Positions 47,140 to 58,165 of a stretch of 64,000 nucleotides of DNA are shown here, in pieces. Under the pieces are notes generated by a model. That model searched no databases. It was not told the origin of the DNA and saw only the letters and a list, made by a program, of their open reading frames with translations. Made by a program: the position numbers and the translations under genes. Origin of the DNA: Grifola frondosa (lineage: Eukaryota; Basidiomycota; Agaricomycetes; Polyporales; Grifolaceae). The DNA is taken from the NCBI GenBank assembly GCA_001683735.1, contig LUGG01000027.1, forward strand, positions 248,001-312,000, given 5' to 3'. The first letter of the stretch is position 1; each line of letters begins with the position of its first letter.

Positions 47140-47817
47140 AAACAATCTTAACTCCTGGGAACTGACATACAGTCGCATGAAATTGTTACTGATTATGTTC
47201 GTGAAAGTTCTTGAGCATGTCCATCGCAATGGCGATAAGATAATTGTGATGTCAGATTCTGTTAAGAGGACTCACTGACCGTGGCTATCCCTCCATTCCT
47301 TTCTTTTCCTTGTCTTAGGCAGCTGCGAGTCGGCGACAATATGTCCTCTCTTGGCTTGTAATACCCGAGGTCAGTTGACCACCGTTTGTCAGGAATTTTC
47401 GTTGCGCCTTGATTGAGGGATCACACAGCTTCAGAAAGTAGCGCAAACAAGGGCCGACGATAAGCAAATGAACGTGAGTTTGAACCGAAAATTTCAGCGA
47501 TCATGAGTTCATAGCTGTCTAGGTGAGGGAACACGTTGAATGGCTGATTCGATCTTGTTGAATCTGATTGTCTCATTGCAACCAGTCTGAGGCTTGCATG
47601 TTGAAGGTCAGTTGCTTTATTAAGATTCGTCTTGCTGGTCACTTGGTAGGCTGTTTGTGCTAATACTTTCAAGTCTCGCAGATCGGCAGTGAATAGCGTG
47701 GCAACCGATGTTTGAATTAATCGTCTTGTCAATTGAAAGGTACGTCTAACAAATGAGACTCTACGTCCTGGCGAACGTACCTTGAACGTACCCCAGGGGG
47801 ATCAAGCCACCACGTTA
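47140..47817 (-). repeat. Dispersed repeat A, copy A5
   Basis: Same orientation as A3. Shared landmarks are GGGAACTGACATAC, CAGATTCTGTTAAGAG, ACTCACTGACCGTGGC and the AATTAATCGTCTTGTC segment. No conserved frame. Confidence 0.75.
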
Positions 47818-47879
47818 CCGATTTGGTATGGATGTGACCTCATGAAGCTACTCGTCGGGTCACGTCCATAGCAAATCGG
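47818..47879 (-). repeat. Hairpin element, copy g
   Basis: The left arm CCGATTTGGTATGGATGTGA then CC pairs with GGGTCACGTCCATAGCAAAT then CGG: 22 bp with two mismatches and a loop of about 18 nt. The outermost CCG/CGG differs from the CTG/CAG of other copies yet still pairs. Confidence 0.85.
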
Positions 47880-48804
47880 TCGCTGGGACCGATGTCTGCC
47901 GTGAGAGGAGGAAACAATAGCTCGTCTTACACTCTTCATTCTAACGCATCATTGTCTCCCTGTGGGGGATGTTTGAAGGAGGATAGTCATTAAACCACGT
48001 CATCATTCCCTGCTCTAGCAAGGACCTGTCGTGCCTCATTCCAAGACACCGCACTCGGCATGTTCATTGTTGTGCCTGTAATTAGCGAGGGTATTTACTT
48101 TACATGTCATTTATTCACATGAAGCTATTAGCATTAATCAAATGGTTCGGACTGTGTCTATTGTGAACATGGGATGCTGTCATCGTAGGGCATCATGGAC
48201 ACTTCTAGGAAATGGTTGATAAACGTACAGCCAGTCCCGTTATTTCAGGCTGTAGGGAACTATCATGATTCACGATAAACATCGAGTCTCATGTCTCAAT
48301 GATCGTGTAGTGAGTAGTCCTTCTTTATGTGTATATATTTCACGTTCGATGCGAGATCATATCTTATGGATAAGACAACGTCGAAGTTGCTGATTCGCTA
48401 TGGGTGGGTTGCATGGCGGTCAAAGCAACTTATTCATAGCGAGCTAAGCCATTCTTGCGGCTCGGAGACCTGTCAAGTAGATGCATGAAGTTTGCGAAGT
48501 ATGCATGCTCTTTTCAAATGTAACTAATAGATAGTAACCTCAAGTGCATAACAGATTGGGTGATGATCACGCGAAGCTGCAACGTTCTTCATCCTATCCC
48601 TTGTTCCGAGCAGAGCACTCTAGTGGAAGTTCTAGCAGCGAGGACAGCTTCAATATGGGTAAGTTGTTATAGGTAAGAATCCAAAGTCGGATGACAGCTC
48701 GGGGGAGCAGTATGCCTGTCGTCGTTTAAAGCGAAAGAAATACTGTGCCCGGGCTCCTATTGCACAAAAGTCTGCGGAAAGAGAATGAGCAATGTCGACA
48801 TTAT
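47880..48804. other. Stretch between repeat A5 and the family 2 relic
   Basis: No gene. It contains hairpin h at 48,391-48,446 and, 3' of it, a stretch (about 48,590-48,670) resembling the flank of copy f, including TTCAATATGGGT. Confidence 0.4.
48391..48446 (+). repeat. Hairpin element, copy h
   Basis: TGATTCGCTATGGGTGGGTT then GC pairs with GCAACTTATTCATAGCGAGC then TA, with several G-T or mismatched positions; it is the most diverged copy. Its TCGCTATG core is matched by CATAGCGA, so the change from TTGC to TCGC occurred in both arms. Confidence 0.7.
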
Positions 48805-49400
48805 TCAAACGTTGTGCACGTCACCTGAGTATCGGACAGGTCCCTGATTGGGCGAGGGATGCGAAGGAGCAAGATTGTGAGTTGCAATCTCTGCATCACC
48901 TGGAAATGAAGATAGAAGCGTGTTCAACCGCTCTTCGTTTTGTGGCGAAGGCTCTGATTGGACCCCAGACTGGTGTCCCTGAAATCCGCATGTGTCGGAA
49001 CACCCAGTGCACCAAAATATAGATGAGGGGAAACTTAAGGCACAGAAGTTGGACCGACTACTTGATATTGTGACCACCGAGGAGACGTGTTGACAAACAG
49101 GCTGGTCCAATCCGCTCCGATGGCCCCGACTGATGCAGTTTCTGAAGTAGATTTGGAGGACTGGTTATGGAGGAGATAGATGCAACCTTCGGTGCTCGGA
49201 CGGGACCCGATTCCTGGTGAAGAGTACAGCGCTGTACCATTGTCTACTATCGCAAGAACGTCAGACAAATGGACTTTACCTGTATGATGCAATGGCACTT
49301 GCATACACTGAGTGGATGAAAGCGCAAGACTATGGTCAGATCGTGGCAGTGGATCATGGTATGCTGCATGCAGTCTGACCTGCAGCATGTGCTTCAAATG
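48805..49400 (-). pseudogene. Relic of a family 2 gene
   Basis: The minus strand carries SPRWSQYQVVGPT and, in a second frame, CGFQGHQSGVQSEPSPQNEE then RLNTLLSSF. These match SLQWSQYQASDQQ and VQSEVWPQHEDLLSALLPS of the 43.6 kb gene. The pieces lie in different frames and the upstream gene is absent. Confidence 0.6.
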
Positions 49401-49549
49401 CGAATGATGTTAGACAGAGAGAAAATGACAGCATCGAATTGACGGATTCAAAAACTGGCCCGTAGGAGGGATTCTCGAGTCAGCTGATTGGGAAAACAAT
49501 TCCGCATTACCAGCGAACATCTAAGGGGAGACCTATACTAAAGGCAACT

Positions 49550-49895
49550 TCCGCACGTAAATCTTGTGTAAGATGTGAGATAAAGTATGCCTGCTTTCAA
49601 TTGGTCAGTTACATTGTCAAATACATATACTAAATGAACTATGCACGTCATATTCAACGGCAGCCGTTGCACCGTATCACAAACAATGGGACGCGTCATT
49701 ACTGCATTGACGAACAGCTTGTAAGCGTGAACACCTTTAAAGCTTCAAGCGCTCACCATAAATGGCATGAGAATCTTCCGATTCATCTGGGATCCAAAGT
49801 ACTATGATTGCAGGCCGTGGCTGCTCATCTTGCAGAAGTGACAAGAACGTTGTCGGTTACGCGTCGCGACGCGTCTTGGGTATCGATCACGTGGT
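49550..49895 (+). repeat. Repeat C, copy 2
   Basis: Direct counterpart of 46,310-46,690, roughly 75-80% alike by eye. Confidence 0.7.
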
Positions 49896-49949
49896 ATACT
49901 TGCCGATGGACTGATCAGGGTCCGACATGAACCCTAAGGAAAGCTGGTG

Positions 49950-50451
49950 CTTGCAACTTGAAACTTCTGAGCGCCAGGTTTATCCAAGCTCGTCGTTGTA
50001 TCGCTTGTCACGTTTTCATCGAGAAAAAAGATTGTGGCACTTTGCGGGTACGAATCAAGTGTTATCGATCATACATTCTGACATGCATCAAAGAGACACA
50101 GCTGGGTGCCGCAAGATGGAATCGCCTTGCAATATTACCAGTTACCATACATCCTGGGGTTGCCAAATTACCTGTCAGTTAATTGCTTTGCAGTGATTAT
50201 TAGGTGAGTAAATATACGATGCCGGTGGTCCTTGGTCACACTCGTTTCCAGCCCCGTTCATAGATCATCAGCACGTTAAATGTAGTGCAGATCAGGAGGA
50301 TCACCGCATCCAATCTCTCTTCCAAATTTACAGGAATGGAAATGGCGAAGTGATTCTCAGATGAGTAGCTGAAACTTACTTATCTCCCAAACCATTCGTA
50401 GATGTACAGGTTCTTCGAGATAGTTCAGCAATACAGAGAACACTCATTTTT
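49950..50451 (+). repeat. Dispersed repeat D, copy 2
   Basis: Counterpart of 42,800-43,293, again leading into a hairpin (copy i). No gene is supported here. Confidence 0.6.
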
Positions 50452-50513
50452 CTGATCTGCTATGGGTTGGTTGGTACGGTGCTGACTGGGTCGACTAGCC
50501 CATAGCAAACCAG
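50452..50513 (+). repeat. Hairpin element, copy i
   Basis: CTGATCTGCTATGGGTTGGT pairs with GACTAGCCCATAGCAAACCA then G. In place of the ATGTGAC inner stem of copies c, e and g it has GTTGGT/ACTAGC, so the inner stem differs but still pairs. Confidence 0.8.
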
Positions 50514-51136
50514 GACATTGCTGAGGCTTGGATACTTGCTATCCGGAGGTGGTCGTTACCTAGTGGAGATGGTCACTGTTATTGAAAGTAGCACTACCGT
50601 TAACAACGAAACATCTAACTAGATATTCAAAGATTAGATTTCCGAGCTACATCTCCATGTACTGTATCTAGTGAGTTCACCATGCATAGCTGATTAACGG
50701 CGTCTCATGATTTGAAACTCTCTCGCGATATCAGCACGTCGACGACCTTGGCTGCACGAGTCATAATTTTCATTCCAATTCTATAGGGCACGAAAAATGT
50801 ACATAGAGCGTTCGCTATCTATATTGCAACATTCGCGACTCGAGAACTTGCACTACCATGTGTTCCACTGCGGCGCTGTAGTTAACATATCGATTGAAAG
50901 CGACAACGAAATTTCCAAACACCCTGTTGTGGGCCTCTGGCGCGCGGTGCTAGGGTCGCTAGCCAGCCTCTATATGCGAAAGACAGTCGTTCCTCTGTAT
51001 AGAGCGCGGTGCCATGACTTTGAGAACGTACTATGGCTTAGTAAGCACTCCTGTGGTGCAATTTCTGTATCGAGCATCTAACTCCAAGGATGACTTCAGT
51101 CTCCCAAGTTGCCTCTTTCCTTAGACCCTCCGCTCC
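50514..51136. other. Intergenic region before the F-box gene
   Basis: A 94-codon open frame (50,797-51,081) shows no known motif and is interrupted by the 53 bp insert described separately. No other gene is seen. Confidence 0.4.
50951..51003 (+). mobile_element. 53 bp insert equal to the left end of the 1,053 bp element
   Basis: TAGGGTCGCTAGCCAGCCTC through CTCTGTATAGA is almost identical to 32,677-32,729, the left 53 bp of the larger element. It is flanked by its own perfect 9 bp duplication GCGCGGTGC (50,942-50,950 and 51,004-51,012). It folds through CTCTATA and TATAGAG. Confidence 0.8.
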
Positions 51137-52807
51137 ATGCATCGATGCCTTCTTGTAGCGGAGGTTTGGAGAAATATAGTCGAAAATTGATGACTATGCA
51201 TCATTAGCCGCTCTGGCAAGAATTGTCGCGTTTTCCAAGACACTGCACTCGACGTCTTGTGGCGGAATCAGGAAGGCCTGCAAAATCTCATAAAGTGTAG
51301 TATGCCCTCCGATCTTTGGGAGGAAAGGCGTGGGGTTCTGACATCCATCCTGGTGCGTGTTCGCCATCTACTTTGTAGTTTCACTTCTTATTTTCGAATC
51401 TGATAGGATTTCAAGAGGCCACTAAAAGCCAGCGATTTCAATCGATTCGATATCTACGCCCCGCGTATTAAGGCGCTGGTCGATAATTGTCCGGAAATGC
51501 GTGCAGCTCCTTCCGGGGATCTCTTACGCGCCCTCAATCTTTATCGTCCTTCGAATCTCCTGTTGCCCAACCTCCAACATATCGAGTACGGTTATTTACT
51601 CGCTGGTGTAGGTGATATATTCTGGCAGCTTTTTCTCAGCACGAAATTGCGATGCCTAAATATTGCAAGTGACTCCGACGAGACGATTGGCTCAGCCCTG
51701 ACTCATTTGCAACACATTTCCCCACCGCTCCGTACTTTGTCAGTCCAGCTACAATTCAGGGCGCAAGCGCTGTCCACTTTTGCAGCGCTATCTGAAGTGC
51801 TGCCCTGTCTCACTGCGCTCAAAACGTTCCGATTATCCAATCATCGCCCTCTACCAATGGCATTCCTTGCACAGCTGGCATCACTTCCTTGCCTTGAAAA
51901 TCTACATCTTTGGCCTGCATATATCGATATTTTCTTATTCACCCCGACGTCCCTCGCATCTCGCGATAGGATCATTTTCCGAAACTTGGATCGCTTCACA
52001 ATCCGTGGAAGTTCAATATCTGCTTGTACCGATTTTGTCCGGTATTCCCGATTTCCAAGAGCTACCCGCGCAATCCTCGACATATGCTCTCGAAGTGAGG
52101 ACGATCTCGATCCACTCCCCTATTTCGAGGCCCTCCAGGATAGCTATACTTCCCACACTGTCGTCGCGGAAGTATCATTCGATGATGACGGATTTTCAGA
52201 GGATTGGGTCGCACCCGCTATGATCACGTTAGACTCATTGCGTCCTCTCTTTGCTTTCTGCAACTTGCAGATCCTCCGAGTGATGACGCCCTGCACACTG
52301 GGGCTCGATGACGGGGCATTGAAGGAGATCGCGACATCGTGGCCTCATTTGACGAAGCTATGCCTCATGAACAGTTTGCAGAATCCTGACAGCTGTTCGG
52401 ACATCACGCTTCATGGTCTTGCCCACCTGGTGCGACACTGCCCCAAGCTGCAAGAGTTGGAGTTACTGGTTGATGCGTCGCAGACGGATATTCGCATGGA
52501 TCAGAGGCCCTGCGGCGCTATGTTCAATGGCAAGTTGACGTTTTTATCCCTCGGTACATCCCGTCCGGGCGATCCGACCAAGGTCGCCTTATTCCTGTCG
52601 CTTCTATTCCACAAACTCAAATACATCTTGACGGAGCACGAAGAAGGGTCACCGGATTTCGAGCGTTGGATGGAGGCGGAAAGATGCCTTCCTATTTTTG
52701 CGGCTGTTCGTCCCGAGCAACTAGTCGCCACGGCTCAAGTGCCTGGTGAGTTCAATTGCATGTCGTATCCGGGAGGACTAATTGATGATCTCATCGCCCA
52801 CAGATGA
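51137..52807 (+). CDS. F-box / leucine-rich-repeat-like protein, F-box region frame-broken
   Basis: Agaricomycetes carry many such F-box proteins, which serve as substrate receptors of SCF ubiquitin ligases. From ATG 51,137 the sequence reads MHRCLLVAEVWRNIVEN and then, after an apparent one-base shift near 51,172, DDYASLAALAR. After another shift near 51,217 it reads CRVFQDTALDVLWRNQEG. This pattern is the usual F-box start of basidiomycete proteins. A 54 nt intron (51,353-51,406) joins VLTSIL to DFKRPLKASDFNRF, and one open frame then runs to 52,807 with spaced leucine motifs (LRCLNIASDS, CLENLHLWPAY, LQILRVMTPC, LQELELLVD). The two breaks fall only in the F-box, so the gene is either damaged or affected by sequence errors. 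Confidence 0.75.
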
Positions 52808-53121
52808 GTCTCATACTTGAGTTCAAGTTCCTGTCGGGAATCTGCAACGCGTTTATAGCGATCATCGACGTCCCTCGAAATATACGTTGATAGATTTAGA
52901 ACAATGCTCCAGCATCCCCACTCCATATTTAAAAATGACTTTCGTCAGCGTGTATTGTATGCGCCCTATCTCTTCAGGTGTCCAAACACTCGATAGTCGT
53001 CGGCCACTCAAAATATGACTGGACAAGTTTGACGGCGAGTATGTCCAAATCTGGTAGGTCTCCGGATCTCAAGTCAAAGAGTTCAAAGAGGCCCTCAGCG
53101 TTACAACAATTAGTTCTAAGT

Positions 53122-55009
53122 CTAGAGTGCTGTAGTCGCAAGTAGCCCTTTCCACACGAAGTTCCTTGCGTTTCCGCCCGCTTCCGTGTACTTCGACATG
53201 AAAGTCTCATCATTGTAAGCTGCGCATCAGATCAGTAACCGAAAGACGATGGCGGGCTTGCAGACGTGATACTCACATGAATGCAGCGCCTTGTCCTGTT
53301 GCCAAACTTCGTATACGGAAGCAGCCTCATTCACGGAGAGCTGATCCGGCACGGGGAAGTTCCGCAGACCCTTCGCGTACTCGACAAATGCACGATTCCG
53401 ATGGACATACGGGCCCGCAAAGCGGAATTCAGGAAGACCGAGAGCTTCGCGCAGCTCGAGCGGTAGTCGGAATTGCGTGTCGGATGTCGACAAGGCGCCT
53501 ACCACCGCGCCGCGCGCCTGCACAGGGATGTCAACCTCGCAAGGAAAAGATGCAGAGTCAGTAAACTTACGAAGGAGCGAATCCCGCTTGCAAATTCAAG
53601 GAGTAGCCGAGGGACCGACAAGGAATGCGACATGAGGGGCTTGAAGTGTGGATCCCGGTAGAGGGTGGTCGAATAGAGTGCCTGGAAATCGTCCACTGCC
53701 AGAAGCACTGGATGTCTATAGGCAGCTTAGTATGACAATATGTGTGGAGGCCTGAAAACCCACTTGGACTGGCGTGATAGCTCATTCATAAGCGCAGAAA
53801 GCACGAAAGGTGCAAGATGTGAATCATCAATACCCATTTGTATCATGCTGGGTAGCGGAGTCCTCGCTGGGACTGTTCGTGATTCGATATGCGAGGCCTC
53901 TTGCGTCACCATCGCCTGGAGCACAGTTAGGTTCACGCTGAGGAATCGTTTCAGAAGTTGCTGTGAAAAAGCAGGCTGGTGATATGTTTGGGTGGTTGGG
54001 TCGTAGACGTAAGCAGTTGTCGAGTTGACAGTATTTATTGCTAGACGAATATATGGTTTCATGCATACAGTTGTGAAAGAAGATATAGAACACATACCTC
54101 GAGGAATGTACAAGACTATCCAATCCTTCATCGTACAATATTCCACCGCCTGAAGAAGAAGATGGCTCTTGCCGCATCCATTGTTACCAGCTATGAGGTT
54201 TACGTTTTTCGTATCGTTTTTCTGCAAGGTCAGGGACAGTACTTACTCAGTACCAGCCTGGTTTCCTTACTCGGCGTTAGACTCGAGGCATCCAAAGTAT
54301 CAACAATCTTTATGGTGACGTCGCGGACGACGGAACATGGTTTTGACAACACACGGTACTGAACGAAAAACGGGATCAGCGAGCATCACAACGGCAGAAA
54401 ACTACTCACCTCGACGAGCATATTTTTAGGCAAACCGTAAGCATTGATGGCATCGTTTGGTCCTGCGGGGAACGTCATAGCCTTGCTTATTGCCTCTTGT
54501 GTTAACACTTCCTATAGTGGTATAAGAAGATTGCGCCAAACGTATTTGCGGAAATCGGTAGACAGACACTCACAGGATGAAAAGCGGGCAAATGTAGGGT
54601 AGTACGCTTATCGCTCTCGAACACTTCGGCAGGAAGCATATTCACTGAAATCGGTTTGAAAGACTAAACAAATGATAATTCATGGCAGTGAGTGGAGAGG
54701 TCATTGTGTTAAATCGAGACTTACTCCAACTCTTTTGTCCGGAGGCAAATGAAACTTCTCATCCTTCTTCTGTGCTGTCGTTGACTTACGATAATGACCT
54801 ATACTCGGTATGACATACCCCTGAGAAGGTCCATTATCCATGCTAGACTAACCTGCTACCTTCTTCTTCTCATCATTGCTAGGCTTTTTGGAAACCACGC
54901 CAGCAGAACGAGTTTGACCTATCCGTGATAAACAAGGGAGTGCGTAAGATGAGCTTGCAAGGCCCCCTGGTCCAAGTCGACCGGTTCGAAGGACAGCCAG
55001 AGACGACAT
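53122..55009 (-). CDS. RSM23: Mitochondrial small-subunit ribosomal protein mS29 (DAP3/Rsm23)
   Basis: A GTP-binding protein of the mitochondrial small ribosomal subunit. The N-terminus MSSLAVLRTGRLGPGGLASS, with later RIGQTRSAG, fits a mitochondrial targeting peptide. The Walker A motif is AGNNGCGKSH (about 54,190-54,160), and HPVLLAVDDFQALY (about 53,713-53,672) is the Walker B region. Later conserved parts are LRNFPVPDQLSVNEA and the C-terminus GGNARNFVWKGLLATTAL, stop at 53,122. About eight short introns; the spliced parts I checked keep one frame. It is divergent from the carboxypeptidase gene, with 174 bp between the start codons. Confidence 0.92.
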
Positions 55010-55183
55010 GAGCCCGGGAACGTTGTCGACAATTATGAGAGCGACCTCAAAGTATCCAATTCGAGTCACGTGATCTCGACGCGTGTCACGATCTTCTGTC
55101 ACGGAATTATGGTTCGCGTCGGATACGGTTTCACGCGACGACTACATTCTGGGGACTGTCTGACCATCAAGCAAGGCTCAACA
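55010..55183. promoter_or_regulatory. Short bidirectional promoter region
   Basis: 174 bp separate the start codons of mS29 (minus) and the M20 peptidase (plus). It contains GTCACGTGATC (about 55,066), a CACGTG E-box that in fungi can bind bHLH factors. Confidence 0.5.
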
Positions 55184-57666
55184 ATGCGGTCAGACGATAG
55201 AAGGATCGGCACTCTCTGTCGCAAGGCTGCATGCTACGATCATGCTGATCCTATGCACACTGAGTTAGGTCTTTGGACTCCAACAGCTGACCGCAGGCGA
55301 AAGTCCAAGTCTTATCTTTCTCTTATGCTGATTGTTGCAGCATTGTTGTCGACTTTCTTTCTCCTGGCGCGTACACCACACTCGGGCTCTTGCGGATCAT
55401 TAGTTGGGCAGACAGTATTCCCTGGCTCCTACGATATCGGCTCTGTCTGCCCACAGACAGCACCTATATCTCCTTCAAACCACTCATCCTTGCTACGGGA
55501 ACTGGAGGAGCACTATCTTACCAATGAGTTCAAGCACACAGTGTTTGAATCTCTTGGAGGGGCGATTAGAGTTCCGTACGTTTCTGAAAGTCATACAACG
55601 CTGTTTAATTTAGTAAACCCGCAACCGGATACAGCACCGTCGCATATGATGACTTGGCACCACCAGGCCAAGATGAGCGTTGGGAGATCTTCAGTCAGCT
55701 GCACCGGTATTTAGAAACACGATTCCCTCTCGTGTACGTACTGTTGTTTGCGTTAATATTGGATTCCAGACATCTGTAATTCTTACAGTCATGCTAATTT
55801 GCGAAAGACCGAGGTCAATACCTATGCTCTGGTATATCATTGGCAAGGGTCAGATGATTCCCTCAAACCTGTGCTTCTGACGGCTCATCAAGGTGATATA
55901 TCACTTATCACACAATTACCGCGCTCTTATGTTGGCTTGCAGACGTAGTTCCGGTTGAGCCGCTGACAGTAGATCAGTGGATCAATCCTCCGTTCTCCGG
56001 ACATTACGATGGTATGAAGTAATGCCTTGATTTTCCTCAGTATTTTAATCCCCTCCAGGTGAATATATATGGGGTCGAGGCAGTTGTGACGACAAACCTG
56101 GATTGATTGGCAGCCTGTAAGTCGTCATGCTCCCATATCTCTCTCTTGAAGCTAATGTGTCATCAGCACCTCGATCGAGGAACTCCTCAAGAAAGAATTC
56201 AAACCCACGAGATCAATTGTCCTGGCATATGGTATTGATGAAGAGCGAGGAGGAATATCTGTAGGTTTAAAAGTAGCCGTTATGCATGCAACGGTCCAAC
56301 GAGGTGTTAGGGAGCAACAGCTATCCGAGACTATTTATTGGCGACGTACGGAGAATATGCATTCTCCATCCTTGTTGACGAAGGTGGTAAGTATCCATCT
56401 ATCGCAGAGTCACTCACCTCCACAATGATCTCGTCGACCCGTAGGCGGTTATACGATACAAAATGATGTCATAATGGCCAGCCCCGGAGTCGCTGAGAAG
56501 GGAAAATTTGACGTCCGCATGGAAGTCATGACTCCTGGTGGACATTCCAGCATCCCGCCACTTCACACAGTGCGTGATATCAACAGTATTCCAGCGAGCG
56601 TCCTCTCATGATCCTTCTAGAGCATTGGCATATTAGCTGCTATGATAAAGCAGCTCGAAGACAATCCCCATGTCCCCCATCTCAACCGTGAAGGAACATA
56701 TTATCAATCCCTTCAATGTCAGGCACAGCATGACCCAGGGCTCTCAAAACCTTTACGGCAGCTGATCAAACGTTCTGTGAAGAGCGATAAGGCTCTAAAG
56801 AAATTAGAAGCCCAACTGCTTCGATCGGACCGTATGTTCGGCCCGTTGTGTGGTACAACTCAGGCTGTCGATATTGTCCGCGGCGGAGTGAAGACGAATG
56901 CTCTCCCCGAGAGAGCCGAGGCCATCGTCAACCACAGAATAGATGCTCATAGGTAAGCGTGTTTTTGGTGTTGTCGTTGTCGTTGACCGATTGTATCTTT
57001 CTTAGCTCAGTCTCATCGCTCAAGACACGCATCGCCAGTATTGTAGGTCCAATCGCCGATAGATTCAATATATCTATCGATGCATTTGGTGAACTGTTGC
57101 CGGATGCGGAGCGCCGCGCCGCGTACGGGCATCTCCGTCTTTCGGATGCGTTGGTACAGCTCTAGAGCCGGCACCCGTCACTCCCATGGAGAGAGAGCGG
57201 TGCTTTCAAGCTGATCTCTGGCACTATCATTGGGGCACTCAACTCTTCTAGCCGAACAGGCGGCAAGAAAATCTTTATCGCTCCAGGAATGTCCACAGGT
57301 ATGGTACATCATCCCGTATGAATCAAATGTTGCTGATTTCTTAATGTGTGACTAGGCAACACCGGTAAGATTTGCACCGTCATACCAAATTTCCAAGTAT
57401 CTTCTCACAAATTGTGTAGATACGAAACATTACTGGAAGTTGACAAAACACATATTTCGTTACGGTCATATGAACAGGGACGATCAGTTCAACGGAGCTC
57501 ATACTATCAATGAAGGTGTGTTCCCTCGCAGCCCTTCTCATCGTGTGAGCAATGGACTCACTGCGATGATTTTCCATAAGCCATAAGGGCGGAAGGATTT
57601 GTGGAAGTGATCCGCTTCTTCACGCGGATAATTTTGAACGCGGATGAAACTGAATGGCTAGACTAA
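55184..57666 (+). CDS. CPS1: M20 family carboxypeptidase S homologue (Gly-Xaa carboxypeptidase)
   Basis: A zinc metallopeptidase like yeast vacuolar carboxypeptidase S, releasing C-terminal residues from peptides. A signal anchor SYLSLMLIVAALLSTFFLLA lies near residues 43-62; the true start may be the internal Met at 55,253. Zinc-site motifs in order are PVLLTAHQ-DVVPVEP (across an intron), WGRGSCDDK, the catalytic YGIDEERGG, VDEGGGYTIQ and GGHSSIP. The C-terminus reads IAPGMSTG-NTDTKHYW and ends DETEWLD at 57,666. About ten short introns. Two frame breaks occur near 57,150 (before TALEPAPVTPM) and near 57,193; both are in conserved sequence and may be base-calling errors. Confidence 0.88.
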
Positions 57667-58165
57667 GGTCATACGCGGTGGTAAGACCCATAACTTGATC
57701 AGTGCAGAGCTCTTCAATGGATAAGTAGTAGTTGTACGATTAGAAGTTGTCTTCTGTATGTAGTAAGCAGTCTTCTACAATCAGTTGCGCCGTCGCGGGC
57801 ACATGGCTATATTGTGTCCTTAGATGCAGTACACTGTTTTCTGGCAGCTGTCAACTGTTATGATGGACATCACGATGCCGCGTATCTGGATTTGTAGAAT
57901 TTGATCAGCCTCACTTCTCCGAGCGACTTTGAACGCTACAGTGCGCAACAGCAACATGGAGTGATATATTATTCAGGCTAATTGTTAATAGGCTCGGGGA
58001 CCAAGGTGTGATGCTTAAATATGATGAGCTGCGCCACCTCCGGATGCGGAGAAGTCGATCGCGGTCGCGATGTTTGCTGTTGTTGACGTGTCTCCCCCTA
58101 CTCCCAGGCTGGTTCTTGAGTTCTGACGTGGAGAGCCGCAGCCATTTCTACCTCTTACAACTACC
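57667..58165. other. Intergenic region
   Basis: Between the peptidase stop and the start at 58,166, both on the plus strand. It should hold the promoter of the 58 kb gene. The start codon context is CTACCATGGG. No other feature seen. Confidence 0.4.
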
